Assembly: GCF_040183065.1 (NCBI RefSeq)
Contig: NC_091122.1
Coordinates: 160,995,955-161,059,954, forward strand
Reading direction: 5' to 3'
DNA length: 64,000 nt
DNA from: Periplaneta americana
Taxonomy: Eukaryota > Arthropoda > Insecta > Blattodea > Blattidae
Below, piece after piece: positions 10,569-21,534 of the stretch. How positions within the stretch are numbered: the first letter of the stretch is position 1; every line of letters starts with the position of its first letter. A program made the position numbers and the translations under genes. The notes under the pieces are model-generated. The model made no database searches and was not told where the DNA came from. It saw nothing but the letters and a program-made list of their open reading frames with translations.

Positions 10569-12135
10569 TCATTGTTCTGGTACAATTTCCTTTTCCCAAA
10601 TAGCAAGTACAAGTTTATAAATTTCGCTATATAATGCACTTCCACCCTCTTGTATTAATTCTGCTGGAATTTGATCGATACCTGGAGACTTGTACTTTTT
10701 CAGATTTTCTATCGCAATTTCGACTTCTGAAAGCGTGGGTTCAGGTATAAATGGCTCAGCAGTTTTTATTTCAATTTCGTCCCGATCATTTCTATTTGGC
10801 CTATGTACATTTAGTAGTTGCGCAAAATAGTTTTTCCATCTGTTTAGGATTGATGGAGAGTCTGCAAGCAAGTCACCATACTCATCCTTGATCACGTTTA
10901 CCCTTGGCTGGTATCCGTTCTTAAATTCCTTTATACCGTTATATAAATCTCGAATGTTTTTATTCGTACTATTTGTTTCTGCCTCATTCAGTTTTTCCTT
11001 CAAGTAACCTCTCTTTTTATTCCTAAGTGTACGACTTGCTTCCCTTCTTTCATTGAAATAATTATCTCTCTTCTCCTCAACTGGATCCTGTAAGAATTTA
11101 AATTTTTCCTGTTTCCTTCTTTTTAATACCATGCAACAATCTTCATCAAACCACGGTTTCTTTTTCTTAGTTTCATAATAACCTATGCTCTGCTCAGCTG
11201 CAATTTTGTTACTATCTCTGATATTTTCCCACAAGCTATTAACATCTAATTCTTTCTCAACTTCGTCGGAACTTTCTAAAGTGGCAAACCTATTCGAAAT
11301 TTCGACCTGATAATTTTGCTTAGCTTCCTCGTCCTTTAATTTAAAAATATTGAATTTAATAATATTAACTTGTTGCTCTACTCGCTTGGCTACCGATAAT
11401 CTTTCTCTTAATTCTCCAATCACCAAATAATGGTCAGAATTACAGTCTGCACCCCTGAAAGTTCGAATATCTACTATACTAGTATGTCTCCGTTTATCTA
11501 TCAAGATGTGATCTATATGGTTGTGTGTCAATCCAACTGGAGAAGTCCAAGTATATTTATGTATATCCTTATGGGGGAATGTTGTACTTTTGACAATTAA
11601 ATTGTTCGATGTGGCAAAGTTGACTAATCTAACTCCATTGTCACAACTAGTTGCGTGTAGGCTCTCTTTTCCAATAGTTGGTCTAAAAATATCCTTCCGT
11701 CCTACTTTAGCGTTGAAATCCCCCAATAAAATTTGCATGTGATATCTAGGTAACTAATCAAAAGTATGTTTCAATTCCTCAGAGAAGGTATCCTTTATAT
11801 GGTCGTCTTTCTCTTCTGTAGGGGCGTGAGCATTTATAACTATGATGTCGCACCATCTACCCTTAAGTACTAAATATGATAACCTGTCACTGATAAATTC
11901 GACCTTTTTTACTGCTGATTTTATTCTTTTATGAACAAAGAATCCTGTTCCTAATTGGTGATTATCGTTTCCTTCCCCATAATACAACAAGTAATCTCCT
12001 ATTTGTGATATACCATTCCCATCTAACCTAACCTCTTGTACTCCCACGAAGTCTATTCTATATCTAGCTGGTTCTTTTGCTACTAATGTTACCCCTCCTG
12101 TTCTATAAAGACTAGTTACGTTCCAAGTGCCAAAT
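10569..12135 (-). pseudogene. LINE APE-type endonuclease and linker, disabled
   Basis: The endonuclease/exonuclease/phosphatase fold is recognisable from V-G-V-Q-E-V-R-L-D-G, then G-D-F-N-A-K-V-G, D-H-I-L-I-D and C-N-S-D-H-Y-L-V. These are the catalytic Glu, Asp/Asn and final Asp-His motifs. An in-frame stop at about 11754 divides the domain. The reading frame is open upstream to about 12135 (T-W-N-V-T-S-L-Y). The linker ends at a TGA near 10569, where a Trp codon is expected (P-E-Q then K-E-S-I). The resemblance to proteins annotated craniofacial development protein 2 is typical of RTE elements. Confidence 0.87.
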
Positions 12136-12419
12136 CAAAAAACCTTATTCCTTTGCTGTGGTCGTGCCAGAGAATCAGTCCTATTCCGAGGCTTATTGTT
12201 GGGATTCGTAACAAGCTGTTTTTTACCGTGATGGGTTGTTAGCCCTTCGTCCAACCCCCAAGCTGGAGGACCACCCCTTATCGGCTGTCCACGACTGCTT
12301 ATTCAATATATTCGCAGCTACCCTCCATATCTGGAGGCCGTCTCCTCTATCCGCAACCCGAGGACGCGCCATGCCGTGGTGATAGAGACCCACAATACAT
12401 GGGCTTTATTGTGTTTTCA

Positions 12420-12599
12420 GGTTATGTTAATCATTGTATGAATAAGGAAAATGTAATTTCTGTGACAGTTACGTAACGCCTTCTCAAGGATAAGTAAAAC
12501 GCCATTGATAATCTACACATTTATATAGTCTGGCAGTTCAGACTGTTTGGAGACTTCTAAATAATTGGAAGCAGAAGATTGACCAGGTCGTTAGCAGAC
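12420..12599 (+). promoter_or_regulatory. Upstream module and 5' leader of peptide copy 1
   Basis: Begins GGTTATGTTAATCATTGTAT at 12420, shared with copy 2 (38905) and more weakly with copy 3 (44441). The start codon is 180 bases downstream, versus 176, 172 and 195 in copies 2, 3 and 4. A GATAA motif occurs near 12513 and TTATATAG near 12521. The last 30 bases (GGAAGCAGAAGATTGACCAG, 12568 on) align with the leader of copy 4. Similarity is directly visible; the regulatory function is inferred. Confidence 0.55.
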
Positions 12600-12842
12600 A
12601 TGTTTGGCTCAGTCTGTGCTGTGATATTGATAGTGCACTTACTGTCTGCATCTGCATATATGGTTTGCTGTAGAGACACGTGTTTCAAGCAGTGTGAAGG
12701 AAAGACGACCTTTTGTCCTATGGGAGAAGAGTGCAAAAGCATTGCTACTTGTAGTGATTATGAAAACGTCAAATGTATGGGAGAGTGTGTGGATTTGGTA
12801 CGTACTTCTAATTTTCAAATTAGATCTCTCTGTGTTTATTGA
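12600..12842 (+). CDS. Cysteine-rich secreted-type peptide, family copy 1
   Basis: An 80-residue open frame from ATG 12600. I chose this start because it aligns with the start of copy 2. Residues 1-19 form a hydrophobic leader (V-I-L-I-V-H-L-L-S-A-S-A) that looks like a signal peptide with an A-x-A cleavage region. The mature part has cysteines at 23, 24, 28, 32, 39, 45, 51, 59 and 63. It shares C-F-K-Q-C with copy 2 and the spacing C-x3-C-x6-C-x5-C-x5-C with the other copies. The tail after Cys63 (V-D-L-V-R-T) may be read-through; GGTACGTAC at 12798 could also be a splice donor. I do not recognise the family. Small secreted disulfide peptides in insects are often immune effectors, protease inhibitors or venom-like peptides; none of these is shown here. 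Confidence 0.7.
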   Translation: MFGSVCAVILIVHLLSASAYMVCCRDTCFKQCEGKTTFCPMGEECKSIATCSDYENVKCMGECVDLVRTSNFQIRSLCVY

Positions 12843-13674
12843 TTAATTCTTGGTATATTTATTCATTACTATTCTTTTCACAATATCGGTTCATTTCACC
12901 TATTATTTAAATAACATTAATTAAATCCATGTTATAATATACACAGTGTATTAAAAGAACACTCAATTTTTTGAGGGGTGATAGTATTCACAAGAAACAG
13001 TCTAGTAAGTATGTAAATATCTCTCGAGATATGAGTACTTGTTCATCAACACTGTAGGACAGTCATGTCAATTGATTCCCATAGGAGCAAGCGCGCGCTT
13101 TAGAGCTCAGGAGAGCCTGAGCTCTTTACAGCGGAAAAGGAAAGAGACAGACGAAAGAGGTACTATATGCCGCTTGGTCGAGATATATTCAGGGATGGTC
13201 AGTGCTGATTCAATAGATAAAGGGAAGAGAACTTATTAAAACCGTATCCATGTTAATTTTTAGATTTGTCTGAGAAGTGTAAGTGCATTATAAGAATGTA
13301 GGTTTTAATTTTAATGCTCATTTTTCACAAGTTTGTTTTTCTATTCAAAAGAAATATTTTCTCAATTTTTTTCATAGAAAAGTAAATTTTTCAGATATAG
13401 GCCTGTTTATTTAGTAGCCTTACAGGTACTGAAATAATGTTTTCGTAAATATAATGTACCTAAATACGTATTACTGTTGATAGTTTATTGAAAATTTTGA
13501 AAATATTGAGATGGAAAGTGTTTGTAAGGAAATTAATTGACAAAGCAACTATTGTTACATCATAAACAGAAGATATGTGCTCATGTGTTGCAAAAATGTC
13601 TTCTCTAGTGTTAATATTATATTATATAATTCCATTGCCGCTGGAATTTAAATTTAGTTTCTATTTTATTTTAC

Positions 13675-13678
<4 letters not shown>

Positions 13679-13724
<46 letters not shown>
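13679..13724. repeat. ATT microsatellite
   Basis: About 15 uninterrupted ATT units. Confidence 0.95.
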
Positions 13725-13726
<2 letters not shown>

Positions 13727-14226
13727 TATATTTCTCTTATAATAATATTGTATTATATAATTTCTGTAACTGTAATTTTAATTTTATTTCCTATTCTGTT
13801 TTATTTTATATTCCCTTATAGGCCTATTAATATTATATCTGAACTGCGACCGAACACGAGCGCTGCTCATTCGGTCTCAAATTTTGTTAATACTACTGTA
13901 TCTCCTTTTTTATATAGATTGTATTATTTTATTTCTATTTTTCTTGTTTGTTTGTAATTATATTATTTATTCTGTACATTTAAATTTAAATTTAAATAAA
14001 TAAATAAATAAATAAAATATTCTGATGATAGGAAGTTGCGCACCAATATCACCTCAAAAGCATAATGCGATAAGAGATTTGTTATGGAATATTAGTTGCA
14101 CTTAAAACATATACAGCACCTAGGTAACTTTGCTTTGTACTGTAATATTATTTTGATTAGTTTATTGATTACTTTTGTAAGGCTAAAGATACCATCAAAT
14201 TCAATTCCAACTTATGATGTCATACT

Positions 14227-14229
<3 letters not shown>

Positions 14230-14263
<34 letters not shown>
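14230..14263. repeat. CT microsatellite
   Basis: About 16 CT units. Confidence 0.95.
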
Positions 14264-14266
<3 letters not shown>

Positions 14267-15167
14267 GGGGATATAACTTTCTTTATGAATGATGTGTTTC
14301 ATCCATTTAGTACAGTATAGTCGTACTACTATGGAATTTAAGTGAATATTCCTTCTTAACTCTTTATTATGTTAAGATTTAAAACACAACTGGAATATTA
14401 AGAAATTGATGTTAGTACCTTTGGTTTACAGACAATATAGATAATATCAAACAGAAAGAAGCCATATAAAAATAACGACATAAAATTTCAAGTTCCGTTT
14501 GACGTTTGTGCACTACTGTTTTCTTAATCCAACAGGCTGCTTATTCATATACACAACCCTTCCTCTTGCCATACTTAGCGCTTGATGCCCGCGCACGACG
14601 TCAAGGTCAGAAAAATGCGCTTGCTTTGATACCACTGCTGTAGGAGATGTTCAATGTGATTTCTATGAAAAGAAGCATTGACCATGCTTAGGGGTGCTAG
14701 TATTAATTAAAAAGGAAGAAAAGCCTAATAAAATGCGTCCTATAATTAAATTTTGTACGAAACATGGACTTTGAATTTGGTAGTGTAAGAAAAGTGTGTC
14801 TTATAATATTAGCTTTTCACTCGTATCTTATTGAATATATGAGGGGCATAATATCAAAATGGGTCATGTTAGTAAAAGTTAAAATTAAAATAAAGTCTAA
14901 AAACTGTATCTTTTATCACATCATGTTTAGGTTTGTGGTTTCTTTTTCTATCACTTGCTAAGATAGCATTAACCTTATATCGCACTGAAATTTAAATTAT
15001 GTTCTCAAAATGTAGCTTTGAGAGAGGAATTAAATTTAACTTGACCCACTTTGTTACATTCACTTTGACATGACCCATTTTGAATCGTACAACTGGAAAA
15101 TAGACTCTCCACGGCAATGTAATTATGCATTAATTTGTAAAATTTCTGTGGTCTTATTTTTCAAATA

Positions 15168-15330
15168 ATTATGATCATGCCATCTATAATTACAATTGTA
15201 ATATTATCTAAAGAAACAAAAAACACAATTGTTATCTTTTCGTAAAAATCATAATCATCATCTTTAATTACAATTGTAATATTATTTAAAGAAACAGAAA
15301 AGAGAATTGTTACTTTTTCATAAAAATAAT
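15168..15330. repeat. Tandem duplication of about 80 bp
   Basis: Two copies of a unit containing AATTACAATTGTAATATTAT and AAAGAAACA lie within the 3' region of the 14841 element. Confidence 0.8.
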
Positions 15331-15578
15331 GATGATGATCATCAAAATTGATCAATGAAAACTATTATCATCACTATTCATTAATAATAACTTCTAACCA
15401 TTGCAAGTAATTTTTATGATGATTTTCATTACAAGTTAAGATTATTATCAATATCATTATTGATGCTCATTGACACGTCTTCTAACAATCAATACCATAT
15501 TTTAGAAAAAAATAGTGTTACAAGGGAAACTGAAAAAATTGAAATAAAGAATGGTGTGGTAACTGAATAAAACAAGAT

Positions 15579-17356
15579 TTAAAAATGAGTGCAGGAATCA
15601 ACATCCAAACAGAAACATGTATTAAGACCATCAACATCTTCTGGATGTTCAGTGCCGGAATCTGGAGAACATTTCTCACTGATTTGTTTGTAGATTTCCA
15701 AATGTTCATTTTCTTTCCATGAGTGACCAAAATGTTTCTGTAAGAGCCTATCCACATCTCTAACTTTCAAGGGATTGATTTTTACTACTGATGTGGATAA
15801 TGAAGGTCCTGATGACGCCCTACTGAAACTTTTCCCCCGCTTACATAGTCCACTTGATGATGGTTGGTTGCTTTGGAAATGAAAACAAGATTCTGCTTGA
15901 AATTGAATTGTATTTCTTTTTCTAGTGAAAAACATTCCTTTTACTTCAGATATTTTAAATGGAAGTGAATTTGTCGGTTTCACTACATCTCTAGAAAAAC
16001 TCTTCCAGTCATGTATAGGACAGTCACTGCCCGGGTGTAGAACAGTTGCGTGGTTACTGATGATCGTCTTATACTCTTCTGGGTACACAATCACTTCCTC
16101 TTTACGAACAGACTTTTCAATGTTTCCGAATACTCTATCGCAAGGGAGAAAGCTGTGGCCGACAACAGGGAATAAGAGTTCTACAGATTTGACTTGTGGA
16201 GGAGCTTCATGTTGCAACCACCAGCAGACCATGGAAAGCATTATTGAGTTCTTATTTTGAGCTCCATATCCATCGGAGACGGGGCGAATTTGTTCTATTG
16301 ATGTGAGATCAGTGGACTGCAATTTGTGATGAATGACTGGTGCAATTTCTTTGCTTCCTTTGGGTGCTTCATGTCCAAGCGATGTATATGCAGATATATT
16401 GCGTGGTGATAATCTGTAGTCCTGGCGTTGCTCTACAACAGTTTCATTAAACATATAATATTGCCTAGTATAGTAAGTTGCTTTACCTGGAAGACGAGGG
16501 AGTACGAAATTTTGTTGACAGTAAAAAATTAATGTTACCAGATTTGACGAAGTTTCTTTCATTGTTTCATAGAAACTCTTAGCACGCAGCAAATGAACAC
16601 GTTGGGCTGTCATAGCTTTCAGTCGTGCTTCTTGATTTTTTGCACTGTTGTTCCTTATGATTTCTTTATTTTGGAGGCAGGTTGAACAAACATCAGTTTT
16701 TGGAACACCAAAAGAAAGGTTAAATTGCTTTGTGAATATGGAGTGGAAGAATCCAAGCTTTACTGTCTGTACATTTTCTGTAGGTGCGAAATTTTTGTTG
16801 TAGAGATTCCAACATCTTCTAATAGACTTCAATTCTATGGGTAGGTACAATTTTTTTGAACTTTGACGTGAATAATGTGCTTCTCTGCAAGGTAACCTCT
16901 CAATGAAGACTTTGACAGATTCGCGGCAAAGTCCATATTTAGTTGCCTTCCGATCTCCCCCATATTTTTCTTTCCTGCATGCTCCTGTGTCATGATAAAT
17001 CTTAAGCAAACGGCCCAACCTTCCTCTGTTGACATTGGGGAGAACTGACATAAACAGTGTTTTACACACTTGCACCGTTTTCTTGCTTTTTGTTCTTACA
17101 AAAAATGAGGCAAAGTATGTTTCTTTCTTTCTTTGGTAGCAGTGGACTGTGTGCTAACATGACTTAAGACGAATTCATCCTGTGCTTTATACTCCGAACG
17201 CTTTAAAAATAATTTTCCAAAGAAGGATGCATCCTCTGGAGTTACCTTGTTGCATTCCAATTTTTGCTGCCTGTGACTGCAAGCAGGTGGTATTGTGGCT
17301 GGTTTCCTCAAACTCGAGTATTTATTAAAAAAAATACAATCACTTCTTGAAATCAT
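15579..17356 (-). pseudogene. Probable DDE/RNase H-type transposase, one frameshift
   Basis: The main minus-strand frame (to 15579) reads V-C-K-T-L-F-M-S-V-L, Y-L-P-I-E-L-K-S-I, then V-P-K-T-D-V-C-S-T-C (Cys pair), Y-C-Q-Q-N-F-V-L-P. It continues with S-D-G-Y-G-A-Q-N-K-N and F-P-V-V-G-H-S-F-L-P-C-D-R-V-F-G-N-I-E-K. The D-G-x-G-A-Q-N-K-N and G-H-S-F-x-x-x-D-R-x-F motifs recur in a widespread insect and cnidarian protein family (I believe DUF7869-like), suspected to be transposases. The main frame has no ATG at its head; a second frame (17356-17096) supplies the upstream part, so one frameshift near 17100 is likely. An intron there is the alternative. Family assignment is from memory. Confidence 0.6.
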
Positions 17357-17838
17357 CTATTTCTTTGAACATAACTTTCTCAAATTTTAGTACTGTTTGT
17401 TAAAAGTAATATCCGGAAATACCACGTACTATAATACTGCACAGAGAAGCGACTGCACATGAGTATGTTCCTAATAATATTGAAGGGTTTCATAATTTAC
17501 CAGATTTCTGGACACTATAGCAAAACACTGCCCACTGCGCAATTGACAAGACCCATTCTGTTTCACGTACTATCATAATACCTAGTGTCTTAACGTATAA
17601 GATGGCCCATTTCGATCCATGTAAAAGTAAAGATGACATGTTCCATTCTGAATCATTCATAAGCAAAAAGATGACCCATTTTGATCTGTATGCTTGACTT
17701 CACAGCTCTGTACTTCAGTGACGTGACCCATTACGAATCAGAAATTTTAAGGACAGAAAGCAATCAGTTTCTATATAGAAGACACATCACTAACACATTT
17801 AAAAAAATGACTTGACCCATTTTGATACTGAGGCCCTC

Positions 17839-18229
17839 ATATAGTATCATACCGGAAATCCAGTAAACAAAAGGGTAACGAGATGTGCAATCATTATTGA
17901 TCGTTACAGTGAACAATATACAAGAAACAAGCAAAGAGCTCACATTAGAAGAAATATTGCTCTTACAATACCACTTTCAAAGCCCTTGTTTTGTATCAAA
18001 TTTAATTTTAGGACCCATGTTTATTAGATGTTTTTTTTCTTGTTTTGATGAAGACTATTATCTCTCAGAATAATGAATGTATTTTTCTTTAAATGGAAGT
18101 AATCATATTGAGCATCATCTGTGTTGATGAACAAGTACTCATGTCTCTGAAGATATTAATTGTAGGATCACTCATTATTAGATTTTGTTTCCTTCTTTTG
18201 ATGAATACTGTGAAGGTCATTGCGATGTA
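17839..18229. other. Gene-free interval with partly repeated sequence
   Basis: Two diverged tandem copies of a unit containing TTGATGAA(T/G)ACT lie at about 17990-18060 and 18117-18215. The second also matches 12982-13068 inverted. No gene. Confidence 0.4.
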
Positions 18230-18616
18230 TAGTTGTGGCAAAAAAAAACCGGACCGACCCTTGTAGCAGATTTCAGAGTCACAGATTCAAATTTTGCTAG
18301 TCACAAAACACGTCCATCTTGAAAATTAATTGTAACAATGGCGTTTATTGTATTTGTTCGATTCTTCCGTCTTTTATTTCCTTCAGTGCCTCAAACTTAC
18401 AGACGAAAAAACTTTGAGAGTTTTATTTTCATCTGGCATCAATATTACATTTCTATCTCTATTCGGCAAAGATAACTGCGTGTTTTTACATTAAGTAGCA
18501 GTACATACCTCTGGCTTCACTATCCATATTGAAATTACCACAGTTTGACACAATACACAGCACAGGATTCTTTTGTATCAGCTACAAGGGTCGGTCCGGT
18601 TTTTTTGCCACTACTG
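18230..18616. mobile_element. Tc1/mariner-type MITE, 387 bp
   Basis: Near-perfect inverted repeats carry AAACCGGACCGACCCTTGTA at the left and its inverse at the right, with GTGGC near the tips. TA dinucleotides flank both ends, as expected of a Tc1/mariner target duplication. Non-coding. Confidence 0.8.
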
Positions 18617-18693
18617 TACATTGCTTTCAATGTTGTAAGAAAAATAAAGACGGTGTATTGTTTGATTTCTTTCTTTTAAACATACACAGAGAA

Positions 18694-18956
18694 AGCCACC
18701 GGCGTAGCTCTGTCGACTAAGGCGTTTGCCTACCGATCCGGAGTTGCTCTCGGGCGCAGGTTCGATTCCCGCTTGGGCTGATTACCTGGTTGGATTTTTT
18801 CCGAGGTTTTTCCAAATCGTAAGGCAAATGTCAGGCAATCTATGGCGAATCCTCGGCCTCATCTCGCCAAATATCATCTCACTATCACCAATCTCATCGA
18901 TGCTAAATAATCTTGTAGTTGATATAGTGTCGTTAAATAACCATGTAAAAAAATGC
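18694..18956 (+). mobile_element. tRNA-derived SINE, second family
   Basis: Head with an A box (GGCGTAGCTCTGTCGACTAA) and a B box (GGTTCGATTCCC). The body includes GATTACCTGGTTGGATTTTT and ends GTCGTTAAATAACCATGTAA. A perfect 10-bp target duplication ACACAGAGAA flanks it (18684-18693, 18957-18966). Confidence 0.9.
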
Positions 18957-19106
18957 ACACAGAGAATGTGGTAGTAGTATTTTACTTCAACCAACTGGAA
19001 ATAATATTGCTCTCCTTTTCATTTTTATTAAAGTAGGTAACCGGTACGCTTACATTAAAGAAAGTAAATTTCTACACTGTCTTTAAATCAAATTGATGCG
19101 GTATAT

Positions 19107-20131
19107 GGAAAAAGGGCACGTAATCCGATATGGCATTCTGAGAAAATAGTAATATACGTTACAAAAGTGGTATGTTGACGTTTTCATGGTCAAGGAAAAG
19201 ATTGAAAAGCGAAACGTAGTTGAGCTTTCTTAATTTCCGAGAACATGAAAATAAACATACCGCTCGTGTATCGTACATTATTTTGTGCGAAGATCGTTTA
19301 TTACATACCTGAAAGACGAATTTCTAATTAGTTGCAATGAAATCTCCATGTTGGTTTCTGTTTAATGACGGCAACTTCGGAAAACCAAAATATCTTTCTT
19401 CAACATTGTTGCTATAAAATGTTTTCTGTGTTTACTATACTCCAGCAGGCCGTGATATACGTCTGTCTTTTTTTCCCCCAGTCTATAAATGCGAACTTAA
19501 AACAAACGGTAAGGCTATGTAATGATTTATTTTTCATTTTAATATTTTAACAATATTATTTATATAACATATTGCAGTAATAACATCCGCATCTGGAATC
19601 TTGTTGATTTTTTCACGTCTTCCTTAATGTTACTTGTATCAGGAATGCAATAAGTTTCGTGGAGTAGTAGACTTTACTTAATTTTTGCAAATATTTAAAA
19701 ACAATAATTAACATTGCAATTTAGGTGAAATTGCAGTGGTAAGTTTCCAATTTATAATTATTACTATGTTAAACGTCTCTAAAAATGATATGTTAAAAAC
19801 CTAAAGCAGTGAAATGAATGTCGCGCTTAAGCGGTAGGAAGAGGGAAATTGTTATGTGTGTTACGTTGGGAATACTGAATGTGGTATTTCACACTTACCG
19901 CGTATTGGTTCTGTGCGGAAAACAAGCAAATACGCACGATCTCGCACAAATACTTTTAAAGTTTGCAATCCGTTATATTTATTGTTCTAATGTTTATATC
20001 GTCGTATCTTTTACAAAAAAAGTACTGTTTTATTTATCCTCATCAAAAATATTGCGAATGTTTATAATATTAATATCAGAATGTTATATTGAAAGTAAGT
20101 AAACTACAATGGTGTATGTGCCCTTTTTTCC
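19107..20131. mobile_element. Possible DNA transposon with short inverted ends
   Basis: GGAAAAAGGGCACGTA at the left faces ATGTGCCCTTTTTTCC at the right. No target duplication or transposase is visible; small open frames inside have no domain. Could be coincidental. Confidence 0.35.
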
Positions 20132-20918
20132 AAAGAACATAATTATCATCATTTAAAAAGCAGTTTTTCAAGAACAATTATAATTTATTAAGCTCAGTAA
20201 TACTGGTAAAAGTGAATTTAATCTTCATGAAACATCTTTACTATCCAATTTTCTTCGTCTTCTGTTAGGAAAGCCATCTGATTCTTTGTACGGTTGGTCA
20301 CGTTCATAATCATGGGTGGGTAACTCGTGCTCTCTAACTATGAACACAACCGCAGTCAGGGGGAACGAACTCTGTTCTAGCTCTATTATCTGTATGCGGT
20401 TCTTGCAAGACTAAGTTCTCTCGAGTCTGCAGTAAGCGGCGGCTCGTTATGAGTGAAACACAGTAAAATCCGATCAGATCGTTTCTATTTTTTTTTTTTT
20501 GACGACTGGGAATAAAAGTACCGTAAATGATGTCATTAATTTTAAGGGCTTATTCGTTGAGATTATTTGAAACAAAAAGTTAAATACAATTATGCTCGTT
20601 TGTGCTTCCTTTTCGAGAAAAATTTGTTTTAAATAAAACAGTTCATAGCGTATTTTGGGAAAGTTATTGAATTAATTCTCAATAAGTTCAGTCACTTTAA
20701 GAGAGCAGTGTCTTATGATAATTAATTAGGCCTACTGAAAGAATTTTAGTTTTGTTCTTTAAATGTGCAGAAATTTGAAAAAGCTGAAGAAGATAAACAG
20801 CAAAAAAAGATAGGCTTTCCCTCAGATGGAAGCCATCTAATGCTCGGCGTATATGTGGAGGAAGCTAGTTGACGAAAGAATCTGGACAATCCAAAAAAAA
20901 AAAAAAAAAGACCTATTC
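20132..20918. other. Interval with no recognised gene
   Basis: Contains poly-T and poly-A tracts (about 20490, 20894). No supported gene. Confidence 0.4.
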
Positions 20919-21444
20919 AGCGTATTCCGAATCTCACCGGTCCGGTGGCATCAATGACGTCACCTTGCAACGAAATAAGAAACAAAACTGCTGGAAGGAT
21001 CGATGGCTGTCATGGCGACTGTACAAGTTGTTGTCTGTGCTGCGCTAGCAAAATTTTGCGAAATTTTCGTTCTGCCATCTCATTCAAAGAAAAGATAGCA
21101 TAAACAATTTATTTCTTGAACCGGTAGTAATAACGGGTCCGTTGACATGTTCGTTCATAAGCCATTAACATATTGTTTTTACGTTGTGCTCATTACAAAC
21201 AATACAGCAGAACTAAAGCAGAACACACCGCCATGACACAACAGTGCACGATGTCATTCGTCTGCTAATTCCCGCCCTATACAATAACCAATCAGATTCA
21301 CTGATGGCGGCTGATGGAGGCCGCCACCACCTCTGCAAGTTGATGGCACCGGTGCGACACCGGTGGAGCATCAATGACGTCATCGGTGGAATTCGGAACA
21401 CCGTGATGCCATCGGATTGCTCACCGTGAGATTCGGAATACGCT
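20919..21444. mobile_element. Harbinger-like MITE, copy 1
   Basis: The ends are AGCGTATTCCGAATCTCACC and GAGATTCGGAATACGCT. A second copy lies at 62372-62884, aligned end to end with a few small gaps, so the element boundaries are well supported. Both hold a CACCGGTGCGACACCGGTG palindrome. No transposase is encoded, and the superfamily is a guess from its general form. Confidence 0.75.
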
Positions 21445-21534
21445 CATTGTGCCACGTATATGGGTATTACCACAGTCACGAAGCTTGAGTTGTGAGGGTG
21501 CTAGAAACAATAGACTGTGCAGGTACTATTTCGA

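Larger units (their letters stand above)
9186..12405 (-). mobile_element. Near full-length RTE-like LINE
   Basis: A 3.2-kb non-LTR retrotransposon, bounded by a perfect 11-bp target duplication TTATTGTGTTT (9175-9185 and 12406-12416). Its 3' end, at the left, shows the CTTACTTACTTA inverse of a TAAG tail. Reading leftward from 12405 there is a 5' region, an APE-type endonuclease, a linker and a reverse transcriptase. Only three nonsense changes and one frameshift break the coding region, so the insertion is fairly recent. It sits directly in the upstream module of peptide copy 1. Fragments of the same family lie at 2865 and 45758. Confidence 0.9.
12843..14840. other. Gene-free AT-rich interval with simple repeats
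   Basis: No supported gene. It contains a repeat at 12982-13068 (AGTACTTGTTCATCAACA) that recurs inverted at 18117-18215, an ATT microsatellite and a CT microsatellite. Short open frames here have no domain. Confidence 0.5.
14841..17838 (-). mobile_element. 3.0-kb DNA transposon with GAGGGG termini and unusual transposase
   Basis: The left end GAGGGGCATAATATCAAAAT and the right end (inverse GAGGGCCTCAGTATCAAAAT) form inverted repeats of about 26 bp. ATAT flanks both sides. Inside is one long minus-strand frame (498 residues) plus an upstream frame. The motif TGACCCATTTTGA and variants occur several times near both ends, like transposase binding sites. I could not place it in a standard superfamily. 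Confidence 0.75.

Noticed and set aside
12798..12842. GGTACGTAC in copy 1 as a splice donor giving a further exon
   Set aside because: Copy 3 shows homologous sequence continuing here (C-V-D then a stop), so read-through to the stop at 12842 is simpler. Not excluded without transcripts.
15161..15355. Repetitive minus-strand frame
   Set aside because: Produced by the 80-bp tandem duplication; no protein-like conservation beyond the DNA repeat.
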